Positions 17,025-26,499 of a DNA stretch of 64,000 nucleotides are shown here, one piece after another; within the stretch, counting starts at the first letter, position 1; every line of letters begins with the position of its first letter. Below the pieces are notes generated by a model, which was given only the letters and a program-made list of their open reading frames with translations, searched no databases and was not told the origin of the DNA. This DNA is from JANQOH01 sp965201155 (GTDB lineage: Bacteria > Pseudomonadota > Alphaproteobacteria > UBA7887), in NCBI GenBank assembly GCA_965201155.1, contig OZ241752.1, forward strand, positions 1,674,001 to 1,738,000. Reading direction: 5' to 3'. Both the position numbers and the translations under genes were made by a program.

Positions 17025-17721
17025 CCGACGGAAGGTCGCCCACAGGTCTGCGTAATGACTGCCCACGCGAACGCGGCGCCTCCGGCGACCGGTTTCTGGC
17101 TTTCCAACCATAGTCGGGAACCCCTTTATCTCGCCTGATCCGTATTTCCGGGACCGCTTCACCCCGGAAATTTCAACAAATCTATCGGTGCACAGGCAAA
17201 ACCCGATTGCGAGAGCCTCCCTCCAGCTACTCATGACACGAAGGCTCGCAAGAACGAGTTAAATGAATGGGCTTATTTCGAGTCGGTCTCTCATCCTGAT
17301 TGCCGTGCTGTACCGTAACGGGCGCAAAGACGCATGTCGGATTTCCGGTCGCGACTCTTGAAGCTCCGTGTGATTTTCCGAACGGTATTTTTGATTTCGT
17401 ATTAATTCTCTGGCATTTTCGCAGTTTTGTTTTGCTGTACTGTGTTTCCCTGCGAGTTGATTTTGTGGTTCGAGAGATTGACCTGCGGGGATGCCAGACC
17501 CTGTTGTCGTTTTATCGGCTTTGCGCGGGCAGGTGCGGGCGGGGACGGGTGGTCGTCGATCCCGGAATGTGTGGAATATTTGTTGTTTCGAAAGTTTTGC
17601 GGTGATTTGTCGGGCCAGGATGATTCTGTGCTCTTGCGAATGTTTCCAAAAAAATGCAACAATTTATTATGACCTGTGACAGATAGCGGAGTTGTGTGCG
17701 GAAAGTTCAGGGAGGATCGAG
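17025..17721. other. Intergenic stretch, AT-richer, no gene seen
   Basis: About 700 bases between the transposase remnant and the symporter gene. The part from about 17380 on is clearly richer in T than the surroundings. Short open frames exist on both strands but have no ribosome sites or recognisable products. It presumably holds the symporter promoter; I see no riboswitch signature. Confidence 0.4.
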
Positions 17722-19107
17722 ATGCTGGATTCGATCAATGCGGTTATCGGCAAGATAAACGCGTTTGCCTGGGGACCGCCCATGCTGGGCATGTTGGGCG
17801 TTACCGGCCTGCTTCTGACGCTTGGCCTGGTGTTCATGCCCTGGCGCAAGGTGGGTTACGGCTTCGGATTGCTGTTTTCGCGCGACACTTCGGGCGGCGA
17901 AGGCGAGGTGAAGCCATTCAATGCGTTGATGACGGCTTTGTCCGCAACGGTGGGTACCGGCAATATCGCCGGCGTGGCGACGGCGATCGCGCTGGGTGGT
18001 CCCGGGGCCATCTTCTACATGTGGCTGATCGCGCTGTTCGGCATGGCGACCAAATATGCCGAAGCGGTTTGCGCTGTCACCTATCGGGAGGTTGACGCCA
18101 CCGGCCGTCATGTCGGCGGGCCGATGTATTATCTGCGTAACGGCGTGGGCGAGTTTGCTCCCGAACTGGGCAAGTGGCTGGGTCTGGCGTTTGCGGTATT
18201 CGGCGCAGTGGCGGCGTTCGGCATCGGCAATGCCGTGCAGGTGAACTCCATGGCGGCGGCGCTGACCTCCAGTTTCAGCGTGCCGACCTGGATTACCGGC
18301 GTGGTTGTGGCGGTGCTGGTGGGATTTGTCGTGATCGGCGGCATTCGCCGGATCGGCGATGTTGCGGGCAAGCTGGTGCCGACGATGATCGTGCTCTATA
18401 TCGGTGCGGCTCTTATAATCATCGCCGTCAATATTTCGGCAGTTCCTGAGGCGTTCGGCATGATTTTCACGCATGCCTTTACGCCCGCAGCGGCGGCCGG
18501 CGGGTTTGCCGGCGCGGCGGTCGCGGCGGCAGTCCGGTTCGGTGTGGCGCGCGGTGTTTTCTCCAATGAATCCGGCCTGGGTTCGGCGGCAATCGCCCAT
18601 GCGGCGGCGCAGACCAACAGCCCGGTGCGGCAGGGCATCATCGCCATGCTGGGAACGTTCATCGACACGCTGGTGGTGTGCACCATGACGGCGTTGGTCA
18701 TCCTCACCTCGGGCGCATGGATGATGACCGACGCCGAGGGCGCCGGGCTGACCGGTGCGGTGATGACATCGACCGGGTTTGGTGAATCGCTGCAAGGCGG
18801 CGAGTATATCGTCACGGTGGCCCTGGTCGTGTTTGCGTTCACGACCATCCTGGGGTGGTCGTATTACGGCGAACGCTGCTGGCAGTACCTGTTCGGCGAG
18901 GACCAGTTGCGGATCAACATCTATCGGGGCCTGTGGGTCCTGGCAGCGCTGGCATTCGCCAATGTGAAGGTGGATTTCGTCTGGAATCTGTCGGACACGC
19001 TGAATGGCCTGATGGCAGTGCCGAACCTGATCGGGCTGTTGCTGCTGGCGCCGATGGTGTTCAAGGTGACGAGGGACTATTTCGAGAAATTGGGGCGGCC
19101 GCTATAG
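17722..19107 (+). CDS. Sodium:alanine (AGCS-family) symporter
   Basis: A 461-aa inner-membrane protein with about ten spans. The AGCS signature is complete: FNALMTALSATVGTGNIAGV with the following GGPGAIFYMWLIALFGMATKYAEA. Other family segments are GGPMYYLRNGVG and FGVARGVFSNESGLGSAAIAHAAA. These carriers import alanine or glycine with Na+. The ATG at 17722 follows agggagg at good spacing; an upstream in-frame GTG at 17692 is less likely. Followed by a dehydrogenase gene after 98 bases, with a GC hairpin (19159-19181) between them. Confidence 0.95.
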   Translation: MLDSINAVIGKINAFAWGPPMLGMLGVTGLLLTLGLVFMPWRKVGYGFGLLFSRDTSGGEGEVKPFNALMTALSATVGTGNIAGVATAIALGGPGAIFYMWLIALFGMATKYAEAVCAVTYREVDATGRHVGGPMYYLRNGVGEFAPELGKWLGLAFAVFGAVAAFGIGNAVQVNSMAAALTSSFSVPTWITGVVVAVLVGFVVIGGIRRIGDVAGKLVPTMIVLYIGAALIIIAVNISAVPEAFGMIFTHAFTPAAAAGGFAGAAVAAAVRFGVARGVFSNESGLGSAAIAHAAAQTNSPVRQGIIAMLGTFIDTLVVCTMTALVILTSGAWMMTDAEGAGLTGAVMTSTGFGESLQGGEYIVTVALVVFAFTTILGWSYYGERCWQYLFGEDQLRINIYRGLWVLAALAFANVKVDFVWNLSDTLNGLMAVPNLIGLLLLAPMVFKVTRDYFEKLGRPL

Positions 19108-19205
19108 GGGCCTCCCGGGAGTTCGCCCCACCGATATAGTTCCGGCATTGTTCAACGGCCCGGCGCTGCGGCGGCGCCGGGTCGCAGCATGACAGGGTGT
19201 GCGCG

Positions 19206-20087
19206 ATGAGCACGGCAGGCGACACGACGATCGGATTCATCGGTCTTGGAGAAATGGGCGGTCGCATGGCGTGGCGCCTGGCGGCTGCGGGTTGGCCGCT
19301 CGCGGTTCACGATGCAGCCGGCACGGCGGCGCGTGCGCCGGCGGGGGCCGTGTCATGCGAAACCGCGGCAGAAGTTGCGGCGCGCGCCGATACAATCCTG
19401 TTGTCCTTGCCGGACGGTGCGGCGGTGCGGTCAGTCGCGGGGGAGATTGCAGCGGTGCGCGGGCGGGTTCTCCGTCTGGTTGATCACTCGACGATCGGCC
19501 CTGCGGCGGCGGAAGCGGTTGCCGGTGTGCTGGGAACGGCAGGCATCGCATATCTTGACGCGCCGGTGAGCGGCGGCACGCGCGGCGCCGCGGAAGGGAC
19601 ACTGGCGATGATGGCGGCGGGCGACGAGGCGCTGTTCGAAGGGCTGCGCGACCTGCTTGGCGTCATGGCGCGCAATCTGTTTCATGTGGGCGCGCGTCCC
19701 GGTCAGGGCCAGGCGATGAAACTGCTCAACAACATGCTGTCAGGGGCGGCGATAACGGCGACCACCGAGGCGGCGGCGTTCGGCGAGGCGCACGGTCTGG
19801 CGCTGGATACGATGATGGCGGTGCTCAATGTCTCGACGGGTCAGAACACGGCGACGAGCGACAAATTTCCGAACCGGATCATTCCCGGGCGGTTTGACGC
19901 CGGTTTCACCATCGATCTGTTGAGCAAGGACCTCGACCTGTTTCTGGCGGAAGCGGCGGAGGTGAGTGCGGCGGCTCCGGTTGGTGATGCAGTGGGAGAG
20001 ACATTGCGGGCGATGAAGCAGGCGATGCCGGGGGCCGATTTCACGCGCATCTACCTGTTTCACAAGGGGCGGTCGCGCGAGCCGTGA
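19206..20087 (+). CDS. 3-hydroxyisobutyrate dehydrogenase-family NAD(P) oxidoreductase
   Basis: A 293-aa beta-hydroxyacid dehydrogenase. The Rossmann motif FIGLGEMGGRMA is followed by the substrate-binding DAPVSGGTRGAAEGTL and the catalytic-lysine segment GQGQAMKLLNNMLSG; DAGFTIDLLSKDLDL matches the C-terminal helical domain. Family members oxidise 3-hydroxyisobutyrate, tartronate semialdehyde partners or related hydroxyacids, mostly with NAD. ATG 19206 is preferred to GTG 19197. The specific substrate cannot be told; no valine-degradation genes are adjacent. Confidence 0.9.
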   Translation: MSTAGDTTIGFIGLGEMGGRMAWRLAAAGWPLAVHDAAGTAARAPAGAVSCETAAEVAARADTILLSLPDGAAVRSVAGEIAAVRGRVLRLVDHSTIGPAAAEAVAGVLGTAGIAYLDAPVSGGTRGAAEGTLAMMAAGDEALFEGLRDLLGVMARNLFHVGARPGQGQAMKLLNNMLSGAAITATTEAAAFGEAHGLALDTMMAVLNVSTGQNTATSDKFPNRIIPGRFDAGFTIDLLSKDLDLFLAEAAEVSAAAPVGDAVGETLRAMKQAMPGADFTRIYLFHKGRSREP

Positions 20088-20109
20088 GGGAGCGGATGCG
20101 CCGCAAGGA

Positions 20110-20628
20110 TTATGGCGCGTCGTTGGGAGCCGGCGGACGGCGGGGGCGCCAGCCAATGCGGATGGAGCGCACGAACTGGTGCAACAGCGCGAACAGGACA
20201 GCGAGCACGACAAGCAGGATTATGGTCGCGAGGCGGCCGCCGAATGCGGCGTCAAAGATGGTTCCCTGGGCGATGAGATGCTGGCTGAGGATGACCACGG
20301 CTTGCAGAGTTGCGCCGGCGAAGAAGATCACGGCGATGAGGATGGAGATTTGCAGTGTGTCGTAGAGGAGGGCGCCGGCGTCGATTTCCCCCGATGCGTT
20401 GAGGATCTTGTGTCGGAAGGACTGCCAGTGGGCGATTACGAAAGCGATCACGCCGACGGCAGCGGCGAACCAGTAGATGATATTTCCGGCGCGGACATTG
20501 GTGATGCCCTCGCTGACATAGCTTTCGAACGGTTGGTAGTAGTAGAGGAAGATCAGCAATATGGCGAGGCCCGCCGTCACGGTCCAGAATTTCCGTGAAC
20601 GCCCGGCGGCGGTAGTTGTCTGCTCCAT
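20110..20628 (-). CDS. Four-span membrane protein of unknown function
   Basis: A 172-aa protein with four predicted transmembrane helices (about residues 17-31, 50-66, 90-112 and 130-148) and short polar ends; the C-terminus is basic and proline-rich (RIGWRPRRPPAPNDA). Loop segments such as GEIDAGALLYDTLQ are polar. I do not recognise a family. It is downstream of dnaE2 on the same strand with a 181-base gap, and convergent with the dehydrogenase gene. Confidence 0.7.
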   Translation of the reverse strand: MEQTTTAAGRSRKFWTVTAGLAILLIFLYYYQPFESYVSEGITNVRAGNIIYWFAAAVGVIAFVIAHWQSFRHKILNASGEIDAGALLYDTLQISILIAVIFFAGATLQAVVILSQHLIAQGTIFDAAFGGRLATIILLVVLAVLFALLHQFVRSIRIGWRPRRPPAPNDAP

Positions 20629-20809
20629 GGGAAGCGCCTCGCACCATGTGGTTCGGGTCCTGGCCGGCGCTGGTTCTACATCACGGGAGGCGCCGCCGTC
20701 CAGTATGTATCCGGCCTGACAGCGACGCGCCCGAGGGCGCCCCTCATCTGGCTGCCGGAACGGCCGGCGTGGACTGGACGGAAGCCAGGGCGCCTTGATC
20801 GGCGCTTTC

Positions 20810-23800
20810 CTAGTGGAAATTGCGGGTGCGGACGGGCAGCGGCGGCGGTTCGGTGTGGTGGCCCGGGGTGTCGGAAAGCTGCGCCAGCAAGGGGGTGAGG
20901 TCGGTCAGGCGGTCGGCGACGAGGTGGATGACGATGCCTTCCCGCTGCACCGTCCCGCGCGCGCCCAGCAGTTTGGCGGCAAGTATCTGTCGCCGGCAGC
21001 GTTCGAAAACCGGCGGCCAGATGACAATATTGGCTATGCCGGTTTCGTCTTCGAGCGTGGCGAAGATGACCCCCTTTGCGGTTCCGGGGCGTTGGCGCAC
21101 AAGCACAAGGCCGCAGACCGTGATGCGTTGTCCGGCGGCGGTTTCGGACAGGGCCGCGGCGGGGCGGATGCCGCGCGCCTTGAGGCCGGCGCGCAGCAGG
21201 GCCAGCGGGTGGGCTTTCAGCGACAGGTGAAGGGTGGCGTAATCCTCGGCCACGGCTTCGGCGGTCGAGGCTGCGGGCAGGTTTGGCGGTGGTTCGCAGC
21301 GATGGCTGTGATGAGGTTTGGTGGCTTCGGCGGCGGCAAACAGTGGCAGCGGCGTGTTGTCGAGTGCGGCAACGGCCCATAGCGCCTCACGGCGCGGCAG
21401 TGCAAGGGAGCCGAAGGCATCGGCGCGCGCCAGGGGGTCCAGCGCGGCCGGCGGCAGGGCGGCGCGGCGGTGCAGCGCCGTGAGGCTGTCATAGCCGCGG
21501 CCGCGGGCGCGCATCAGGCGGTCTGCGTCGGTTTCCCTCAGGCCCTTGATCTGGCGCAGGCCGAGGCGCAGGGCGACGCCATTGGCGCTGTCTGCGTCCG
21601 GTTCCAGCGTGCAATCCCAGCAACTGTGGTTGATGTCAGGCGGCCGCACCTTGACGCCGTGTTCGCGGGCGTCGCGGACGATTTGCGCAGGGGCGTAGAA
21701 TCCCATGGGCTGGCTGTTGAGCAAGGCGGCGGCGAAGGGTGCCGGGTGGCGGCATTTGAGCCATGCGGAGACATAGACGAGCAAGGCAAAGCTGGCGGCG
21801 TGGGACTCGGGGAAGCCGTAATCCCCGAAGCCTTCGATCTGGCTGAAGCAGCGTTCGGCGAAGGTGCGGTCATAGCCGCGCGCCACCATTCCTTCCACCA
21901 ATTTGCTGCGGAAGTTGTGGATGGTTCCGGTCTTGCGGAAGGTGGCCATGGCGCGGCGCAGGCGGTCGGCTTCGTCGGGGGTGAAGCCGCCGGCAACCAT
22001 GGCGATGCGCATGGCCTGTTCCTGAAACAGCGGCACGCCAAGGGTCTTGGCGAGTACATCTTTCAGTTCCTGCGAGGGGAAGTCGATATTTTCCTTGCCG
22101 GCGCGGCGGCGCAGATAGGGGTGCACCATGCCGCCCTGGATCGGCCCCGGGCGCACGATGGCGACTTCGATCACGAGATCGTAGAAGGAGCGCGGCTTGA
22201 GGCGCGGCAGCATCGACATCTGGGCGCGGCTTTCCACCTGGAAGACGCCGATGGAGTCGGCGCGGCACAGCATGTCGTAGGTTTTCGAGTCTTCTGCCGG
22301 AACGGTAGCGAGGCTGTAGCGGCAGCCGTGATGGCGGGCGATCAGGCTGAATGCCTTGCGGATGCATGTAAGCATTCCCAGTCCAAGCAGGTCGATCTTG
22401 AGCATGCCGAGCGTATCGATGTCGTCCTTGTCCCACTGGATCACGGTGCGGTCGTCCATGGCGGCGTTTTCGATGGGCACGGTTTCGCACAAGGGGCCTC
22501 GGGTAATGACGAAGCCGCCGACATGTTGTGACAGGTGGCGGGGAAAGCCGATGAGTTCGTCGGTCAGCGTCAGGGCCAGTTTCAGGCGCCGCGCGTTCGG
22601 GTCGAGGCCGAGCGCACGCAGCTGTGCGGCGTCGGGGATGGCGCCGAGTCCCCGCAATTCGCGGGCGAGGGTGGCGGTCAGGTCGCGCGAAAGGCCCAGC
22701 GCCTTGCCGACTTCGCGCACGGCGCTGCGCCCGCGATAGCTGATGACGGTAGCGGCCAGCCCGGCGCGGTCGCGGCCATATTTGCGGTAGATGTACTGGA
22801 TGACCTCTTCGCGGCGTTCATGTTCAAAATCGACGTCGATATCGGGTGGTTCGTTGCGTGCTGCCGAGATGAAGCGTTCGAACAGCACATCATGGCGGTC
22901 CGGGTCGACGGCAGTGATGCCAAGGCAGTAGCAGATTGCCGAATTGGCGGCGGAACCGCGTCCCTGACACAGGATTTCCCGGTCGCGTGCAAATCGCACG
23001 ATATCGTGGACGGTGAGGAAATAAGGCGCGTAGCCCAGGGTTTCGATGAGATCGAGTTCGTGGTCGATCTGGGCCTGCACACCGGGCGGCGGCGGGCCGC
23101 CATAGCGTGCCCGGGCGCCGTCGGCGGTCAGGCGGGCGAGCCAGGATTGCGGCGTTTCGCCCGCGGGGACGATTTCATCCGGATATTCATAAGTCAGTTC
23201 GTCGAGGCTGAAACGGGATGTTTCGGCGATTTCGGCACTGCGGGCCACGGCGTCCGGCCAGTTGGCGAACAGGCGCGCCATTTCGGCGGGCGTCTTGAGG
23301 TGGCGTTCGGCATTGGCTGCGAGGCGTCGGCCCGCCTGGTCGATGGTGCAATGCTCCCGGATGCATGTGAGCACATCGGCCAGCGGGCGGCGGCTCGGGT
23401 GGTGGTAGAGCACATCGTTGGTTGCGACCAGGGGGGCGCCGGCGCTGGCGGCGAGGTCGGCGAGCCGGGAAATGCGTTCGCTGTCGCGGCCGTCAAAGCG
23501 GCAGGTTGCAGCGAGGAAGACGCGCGAGAGGAGGCGCGCGATTTGTGTCACGGCGTTGGCGAAGCGGTTGTCGGGGATGCCGTTGGCGGGCGGGAGGATG
23601 ATGAATTGCTGGCCGTCGCCATGGGCTTCGATATCGGGCCAGGTGATGCGGCAATGTCCCTTGTCGGCGCGTCGGCGGCCTGTGGTCAGCAGGCGTGCGA
23701 GGCGGCCATAGGCGCTGCGGTCCGTGGGCAGGCAAAGGGCGGCGGGTCCGGTATCGGGTTCGAGGCGTGTGCCGACCACGAGGCGAATGCCGGCCGTGCG

Positions 23801-23965
23801 TGCGGCGGCATGGGCGCGCACGATGCCGGCGAGGCTGTTGCGGTCGGTGACGGCGATGGCGCAGTGGCCGAGTGCAGCAGCGCTGGCTACCAGTTCTTGC
23901 GGGTGTGCGGCGCCTTCGAGGAAGGTGAAATTGCTTGTTGCCTGGAGTTCGGCGTAGCGGGTCAT
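20810..23965 (-). CDS. dnaE2: Error-prone DNA polymerase DnaE2 (ImuC)
   Basis: A 1051-aa C-family polymerase. The N-terminal PHP domain opens YAELQATSNFTFLEGAAHP and has AVTDRNSLAGIVRAHAAA. The palm contains RGSAANSAICYCLGIT and the catalytic aspartates of PPDIDVDFEHERREEVIQ; a helix-hairpin-helix and OB-fold follow. The short length and the absence of a tau-binding tail mark it as DnaE2 rather than the replicative DnaE1. DnaE2 performs damage-tolerant synthesis together with ImuA and ImuB. Its ATG overlaps the imuB stop by 4 bases, so the three genes form one SOS-controlled operon. Confidence 0.95.
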   Translation of the reverse strand: MTRYAELQATSNFTFLEGAAHPQELVASAAALGHCAIAVTDRNSLAGIVRAHAAARTAGIRLVVGTRLEPDTGPAALCLPTDRSAYGRLARLLTTGRRRADKGHCRITWPDIEAHGDGQQFIILPPANGIPDNRFANAVTQIARLLSRVFLAATCRFDGRDSERISRLADLAASAGAPLVATNDVLYHHPSRRPLADVLTCIREHCTIDQAGRRLAANAERHLKTPAEMARLFANWPDAVARSAEIAETSRFSLDELTYEYPDEIVPAGETPQSWLARLTADGARARYGGPPPPGVQAQIDHELDLIETLGYAPYFLTVHDIVRFARDREILCQGRGSAANSAICYCLGITAVDPDRHDVLFERFISAARNEPPDIDVDFEHERREEVIQYIYRKYGRDRAGLAATVISYRGRSAVREVGKALGLSRDLTATLARELRGLGAIPDAAQLRALGLDPNARRLKLALTLTDELIGFPRHLSQHVGGFVITRGPLCETVPIENAAMDDRTVIQWDKDDIDTLGMLKIDLLGLGMLTCIRKAFSLIARHHGCRYSLATVPAEDSKTYDMLCRADSIGVFQVESRAQMSMLPRLKPRSFYDLVIEVAIVRPGPIQGGMVHPYLRRRAGKENIDFPSQELKDVLAKTLGVPLFQEQAMRIAMVAGGFTPDEADRLRRAMATFRKTGTIHNFRSKLVEGMVARGYDRTFAERCFSQIEGFGDYGFPESHAASFALLVYVSAWLKCRHPAPFAAALLNSQPMGFYAPAQIVRDAREHGVKVRPPDINHSCWDCTLEPDADSANGVALRLGLRQIKGLRETDADRLMRARGRGYDSLTALHRRAALPPAALDPLARADAFGSLALPRREALWAVAALDNTPLPLFAAAEATKPHHSHRCEPPPNLPAASTAEAVAEDYATLHLSLKAHPLALLRAGLKARGIRPAAALSETAAGQRITVCGLVLVRQRPGTAKGVIFATLEDETGIANIVIWPPVFERCRRQILAAKLLGARGTVQREGIVIHLVADRLTDLTPLLAQLSDTPGHHTEPPPLPVRTRNFH

Positions 23966-25494
23966 GGGAACAGGCCGTGCAGGCGCCAGCGCGGCATTGG
24001 CGCACCATGGTTTTCATTCTCGCGGTCTTCGTAGAGACCTTCGCGATAGATCCAGAAGCGGGCGCCGGAAGCGTCTTCCACCTGGTAGTAGTCGCGGGTG
24101 GGGGCGTCCTCGCGCCACCATTCGGCGGCGATGCGTTCGGGGCTTCCGGCATATGCGACATGGATTGTGCGGCCGCGCCAGTGGAACAGCATGGGCGGTC
24201 CGTCAGGCACAGCGGCGACGGCCGTGATCGGCTGCGGCGGGTCGAACAGGCGGAGGGGCCGGCGCAGGGCCGGCCATCGGGCAGGGGATCGGGCGCCGGT
24301 TTCAGGCGCCGGTTTCAGGCGGCGGACGGCGCGGTCCGGCCGGTGCGAGTGGCGCGGGCCGAGGCGGACGACATGTTCGGCGCCGAGGCGGTTGGCGAGG
24401 CGGTCTATCAGGTCGGTCGGATCGGTGCTGCTGTGTCCGGGGCCGCAGCGTATCTGCTCGGGCGGCAGCGGCTCGGTGCGGGTTGTCTCGATCTGCATGA
24501 TTTCGACGGCGCTGCCGGCGGCGTGCGTATCGAGTCGTTCGACAAACAGCGCTGCGAGGCCCTCAGGGTCGCGGCGCGCCCGGCTGGTGCCGACGATGAT
24601 GGCGTCTTCGCCATGGTCGCTGCGGAACAGGCGCAGGGTGAGGCGCCGGGCGCCGAGGCCCGCCTTGTCGAGTGCGGCGCATAGTTCTTGCATCATCCGG
24701 GCCAGGACGGCGGCGATCGGTGCGGTATCCGAAACCGGTTCCGGGAAGCTGCGGCGTGTGTGATGGCGCGCCGGGGCATGGTGGGGGATGATGGGTTCGG
24801 CGCGGTGTCCGAGCGCTTGATCAAGGCGGTTCAGCAGGGTGTTGCCGAAGCGTCGGGCGAGCGGTGCGCGCGGGCGTTCATAAAGATCGTCGATGCGGCG
24901 CAGGCCGACCCGTGCGAGGGCGGCGATGGTTTCCGGCGGCAGTCTGAGAGCGGCCATGGGCAAGGGCGCCAGCATGTTGCGGACGGCACCCGGGGGCGCT
25001 GTTTTCTCATTGTCGGGACCGGCGGCGAAGCGGGCCAGTGCCCAGGCGGCGCCCGGTGTTTCGGCGAGGCCGATGCGATGGCTGTAGCCGCGGCGGGACA
25101 TGCTTTCGGACAGTTTGGCGAGGAGCGGTTTTTCGCCGCCGAAAAGGTGCTCGCAGCCGGTGATGTCGAGCCACAGGCCATCATTGCCGCAGGGTGCGGT
25201 GACGGGTGTGAAACGCTGTGCCCGGATGGCCAGTTTTTCGAGGCGGCGGGCTGCGTCACAGGGCGTGTCGGGGCGTGTTGCGAGATCGGGTGCAAGGGCG
25301 CGGGCATCGGCCAGGGTCATGCCCGGGCGCAGGCCGATTGCTGCTGCCGCGGCCGAAACGGCGGCGAGGCGGTCGGCGCCCGCCGCCGTTTCGGTCAGCG
25401 CGAGCGGTTCAGGCGGTTTGTCGGCGGCGCGCAGGGGCGGCCGGCACGGTCCGGTGCGCCACCAGGGCATCCAGAGTGAAGCGATGCGTTTCAT
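23962..25494 (-). CDS. imuB: ImuB, Y-family polymerase-like mutagenesis protein
   Basis: A 510-aa Y-family DNA polymerase homologue starting KRIASLWMPWW, typical of ImuB. Known ImuB proteins lack the acidic catalytic residues of DinB/UmuC and act as a scaffold linking the beta clamp to DnaE2 and ImuA. Recognisable blocks are GLRPGMTLADARALAPDL, LWLDITGCEHLFGGE and RGYSHRIGLAETPGAAWALAR. The C-terminal third (WWREDAPTRDYYQVED, FWIYREG) matches the ImuB tail. It overlaps imuA by 86 bases and dnaE2 by 4. Confidence 0.93.
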   Translation of the reverse strand: MKRIASLWMPWWRTGPCRPPLRAADKPPEPLALTETAAGADRLAAVSAAAAAIGLRPGMTLADARALAPDLATRPDTPCDAARRLEKLAIRAQRFTPVTAPCGNDGLWLDITGCEHLFGGEKPLLAKLSESMSRRGYSHRIGLAETPGAAWALARFAAGPDNEKTAPPGAVRNMLAPLPMAALRLPPETIAALARVGLRRIDDLYERPRAPLARRFGNTLLNRLDQALGHRAEPIIPHHAPARHHTRRSFPEPVSDTAPIAAVLARMMQELCAALDKAGLGARRLTLRLFRSDHGEDAIIVGTSRARRDPEGLAALFVERLDTHAAGSAVEIMQIETTRTEPLPPEQIRCGPGHSSTDPTDLIDRLANRLGAEHVVRLGPRHSHRPDRAVRRLKPAPETGARSPARWPALRRPLRLFDPPQPITAVAAVPDGPPMLFHWRGRTIHVAYAGSPERIAAEWWREDAPTRDYYQVEDASGARFWIYREGLYEDRENENHGAPMPRWRLHGLFP

Positions 25495-26221
25495 GACACC
25501 ATTTGACGGTCCAGTTGCGGGGTGAGCCGCCGCGGCAGCGGGTCAGCGAGAGGCGCCAGTGCGCGGCGCCGGGAGCATTGCCGGGGCGCGGCGTGCCGGG
25601 GGCGGGGGTGATGCGCCAGCGGGTGGTTGCGGCAATGGCGGCGGCGTGCGGTTGTTGCAGCAGCAGGCACAGGCTGCCATGTGTTCTGGCTGCGAGTTGC
25701 AGGCGGCGGCTGGCGGTCAGGTCGCAGCTGGTTTCGGCGATGACGGCGCGAATGCCTGCGCGCAGGGCTTCTTCGGCAACCCATGCGGCGTCTTCCGGGC
25801 GTGGGGCGCGGACGATGATCAAGCGCGCCGTATCGAGGCCGAACGTGGCGAGGCCGGGTGCGTAGAGGCTGTTGGCGCGGCTGCACCAGAGGATGGTTTC
25901 ACCGCTGCTTGCGGCGCGGCCGGCAATGGCGGCGGCGAAACCGCTGGCGGCGGCGAAGGCGGTGTTTTCGGCATTGGGATTAGCGGCGGTGCTCCGGGCA
26001 CCGGAGATTTCATGCACGGCTCCGCATGCAAGGCCGCCACCGGGCAAGGCGCGGTCGATTTCTGTCACTCCGAATCGCAGGATCGAATCGCCTTGCCGGA
26101 GATTGTCGGCCGGATTGCGGGGATATGCGGGATTGCCGCCGTGTTCGATTGCAGTGATTGCTTCCCGCAGCCGGGCGAGGTTTGCGTGGCTGGGCAGCTT
26201 GTGAAGCGTGGCGTTTGGCAT
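25409..26221 (-). CDS. imuA: ImuA, RecA-like mutagenesis protein
   Basis: A 270-aa protein of the ImuA family, distantly RecA-like. The N-terminus LRFGVTEIDRALPGGGLACGAVHEISG and the middle block ETILWCSRANSLYAPGLATFG are characteristic, as is the closing WRLSLTRCRGG. In known systems ImuA binds RecA and ImuB during SOS mutagenesis. The gene is first in the operon, 19 bases downstream of a LexA-type box. The tail beyond about residue 242 runs inside imuB and looks like read-through composition, so the conserved protein may effectively end there. Confidence 0.9.
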   Translation of the reverse strand: MPNATLHKLPSHANLARLREAITAIEHGGNPAYPRNPADNLRQGDSILRFGVTEIDRALPGGGLACGAVHEISGARSTAANPNAENTAFAAASGFAAAIAGRAASSGETILWCSRANSLYAPGLATFGLDTARLIIVRAPRPEDAAWVAEEALRAGIRAVIAETSCDLTASRRLQLAARTHGSLCLLLQQPHAAAIAATTRWRITPAPGTPRPGNAPGAAHWRLSLTRCRGGSPRNWTVKWCHETHRFTLDALVAHRTVPAAPARRRQTA

Positions 26222-26240
26222 GTGTTTCCCCGCAGTAAAT

Positions 26241-26255
26241 ATTCCCTATTTGTTC
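26241..26255 (-). promoter_or_regulatory. Probable LexA (SOS) box for imuA-imuB-dnaE2
   Basis: The minus strand reads GAAC-AAATAGG-GAAT, one base from the alphaproteobacterial SOS consensus GAAC-N7-GAAC (equivalent to GTTC-N7-GTTC). It sits 20 bases upstream of the imuA start, where LexA would block the promoter or ribosome access. Confidence 0.7.
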
Positions 26256-26499
26256 TATTCCTTTTTTCCGTTCGAGTCAAGAGCCGGAGTTTCGAGGCAA
26301 TAACATCCTGTTGTCACCTCGACGCTGTGCCTGTTGCTCTCGCGGCCCTGCGCGCGGCCAGGATTTGGTTGCTGTTGGCGCCGGCCTGTCCGGGAACAAG
26401 GCCGTTTTCGCGCTTGACTCCTGCGGCAATCATGCGGCGTCGCTCTTCCGGTCTGCGCGGCGGACGCGCTGCACAGCTCCCTGACTGCCTGTAATTTCC

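Noticed and set aside
17025..17721. Glycine riboswitch upstream of the Na+/alanine symporter
   Set aside because: I could not find the paired aptamer consensus; the stretch is only T-richer spacer.
22535..24034. 499-codon plus-strand open frame opposite dnaE2
   Set aside because: Gly/Ala/Val-rich shadow with no motifs; dnaE2 is complete on the other strand.
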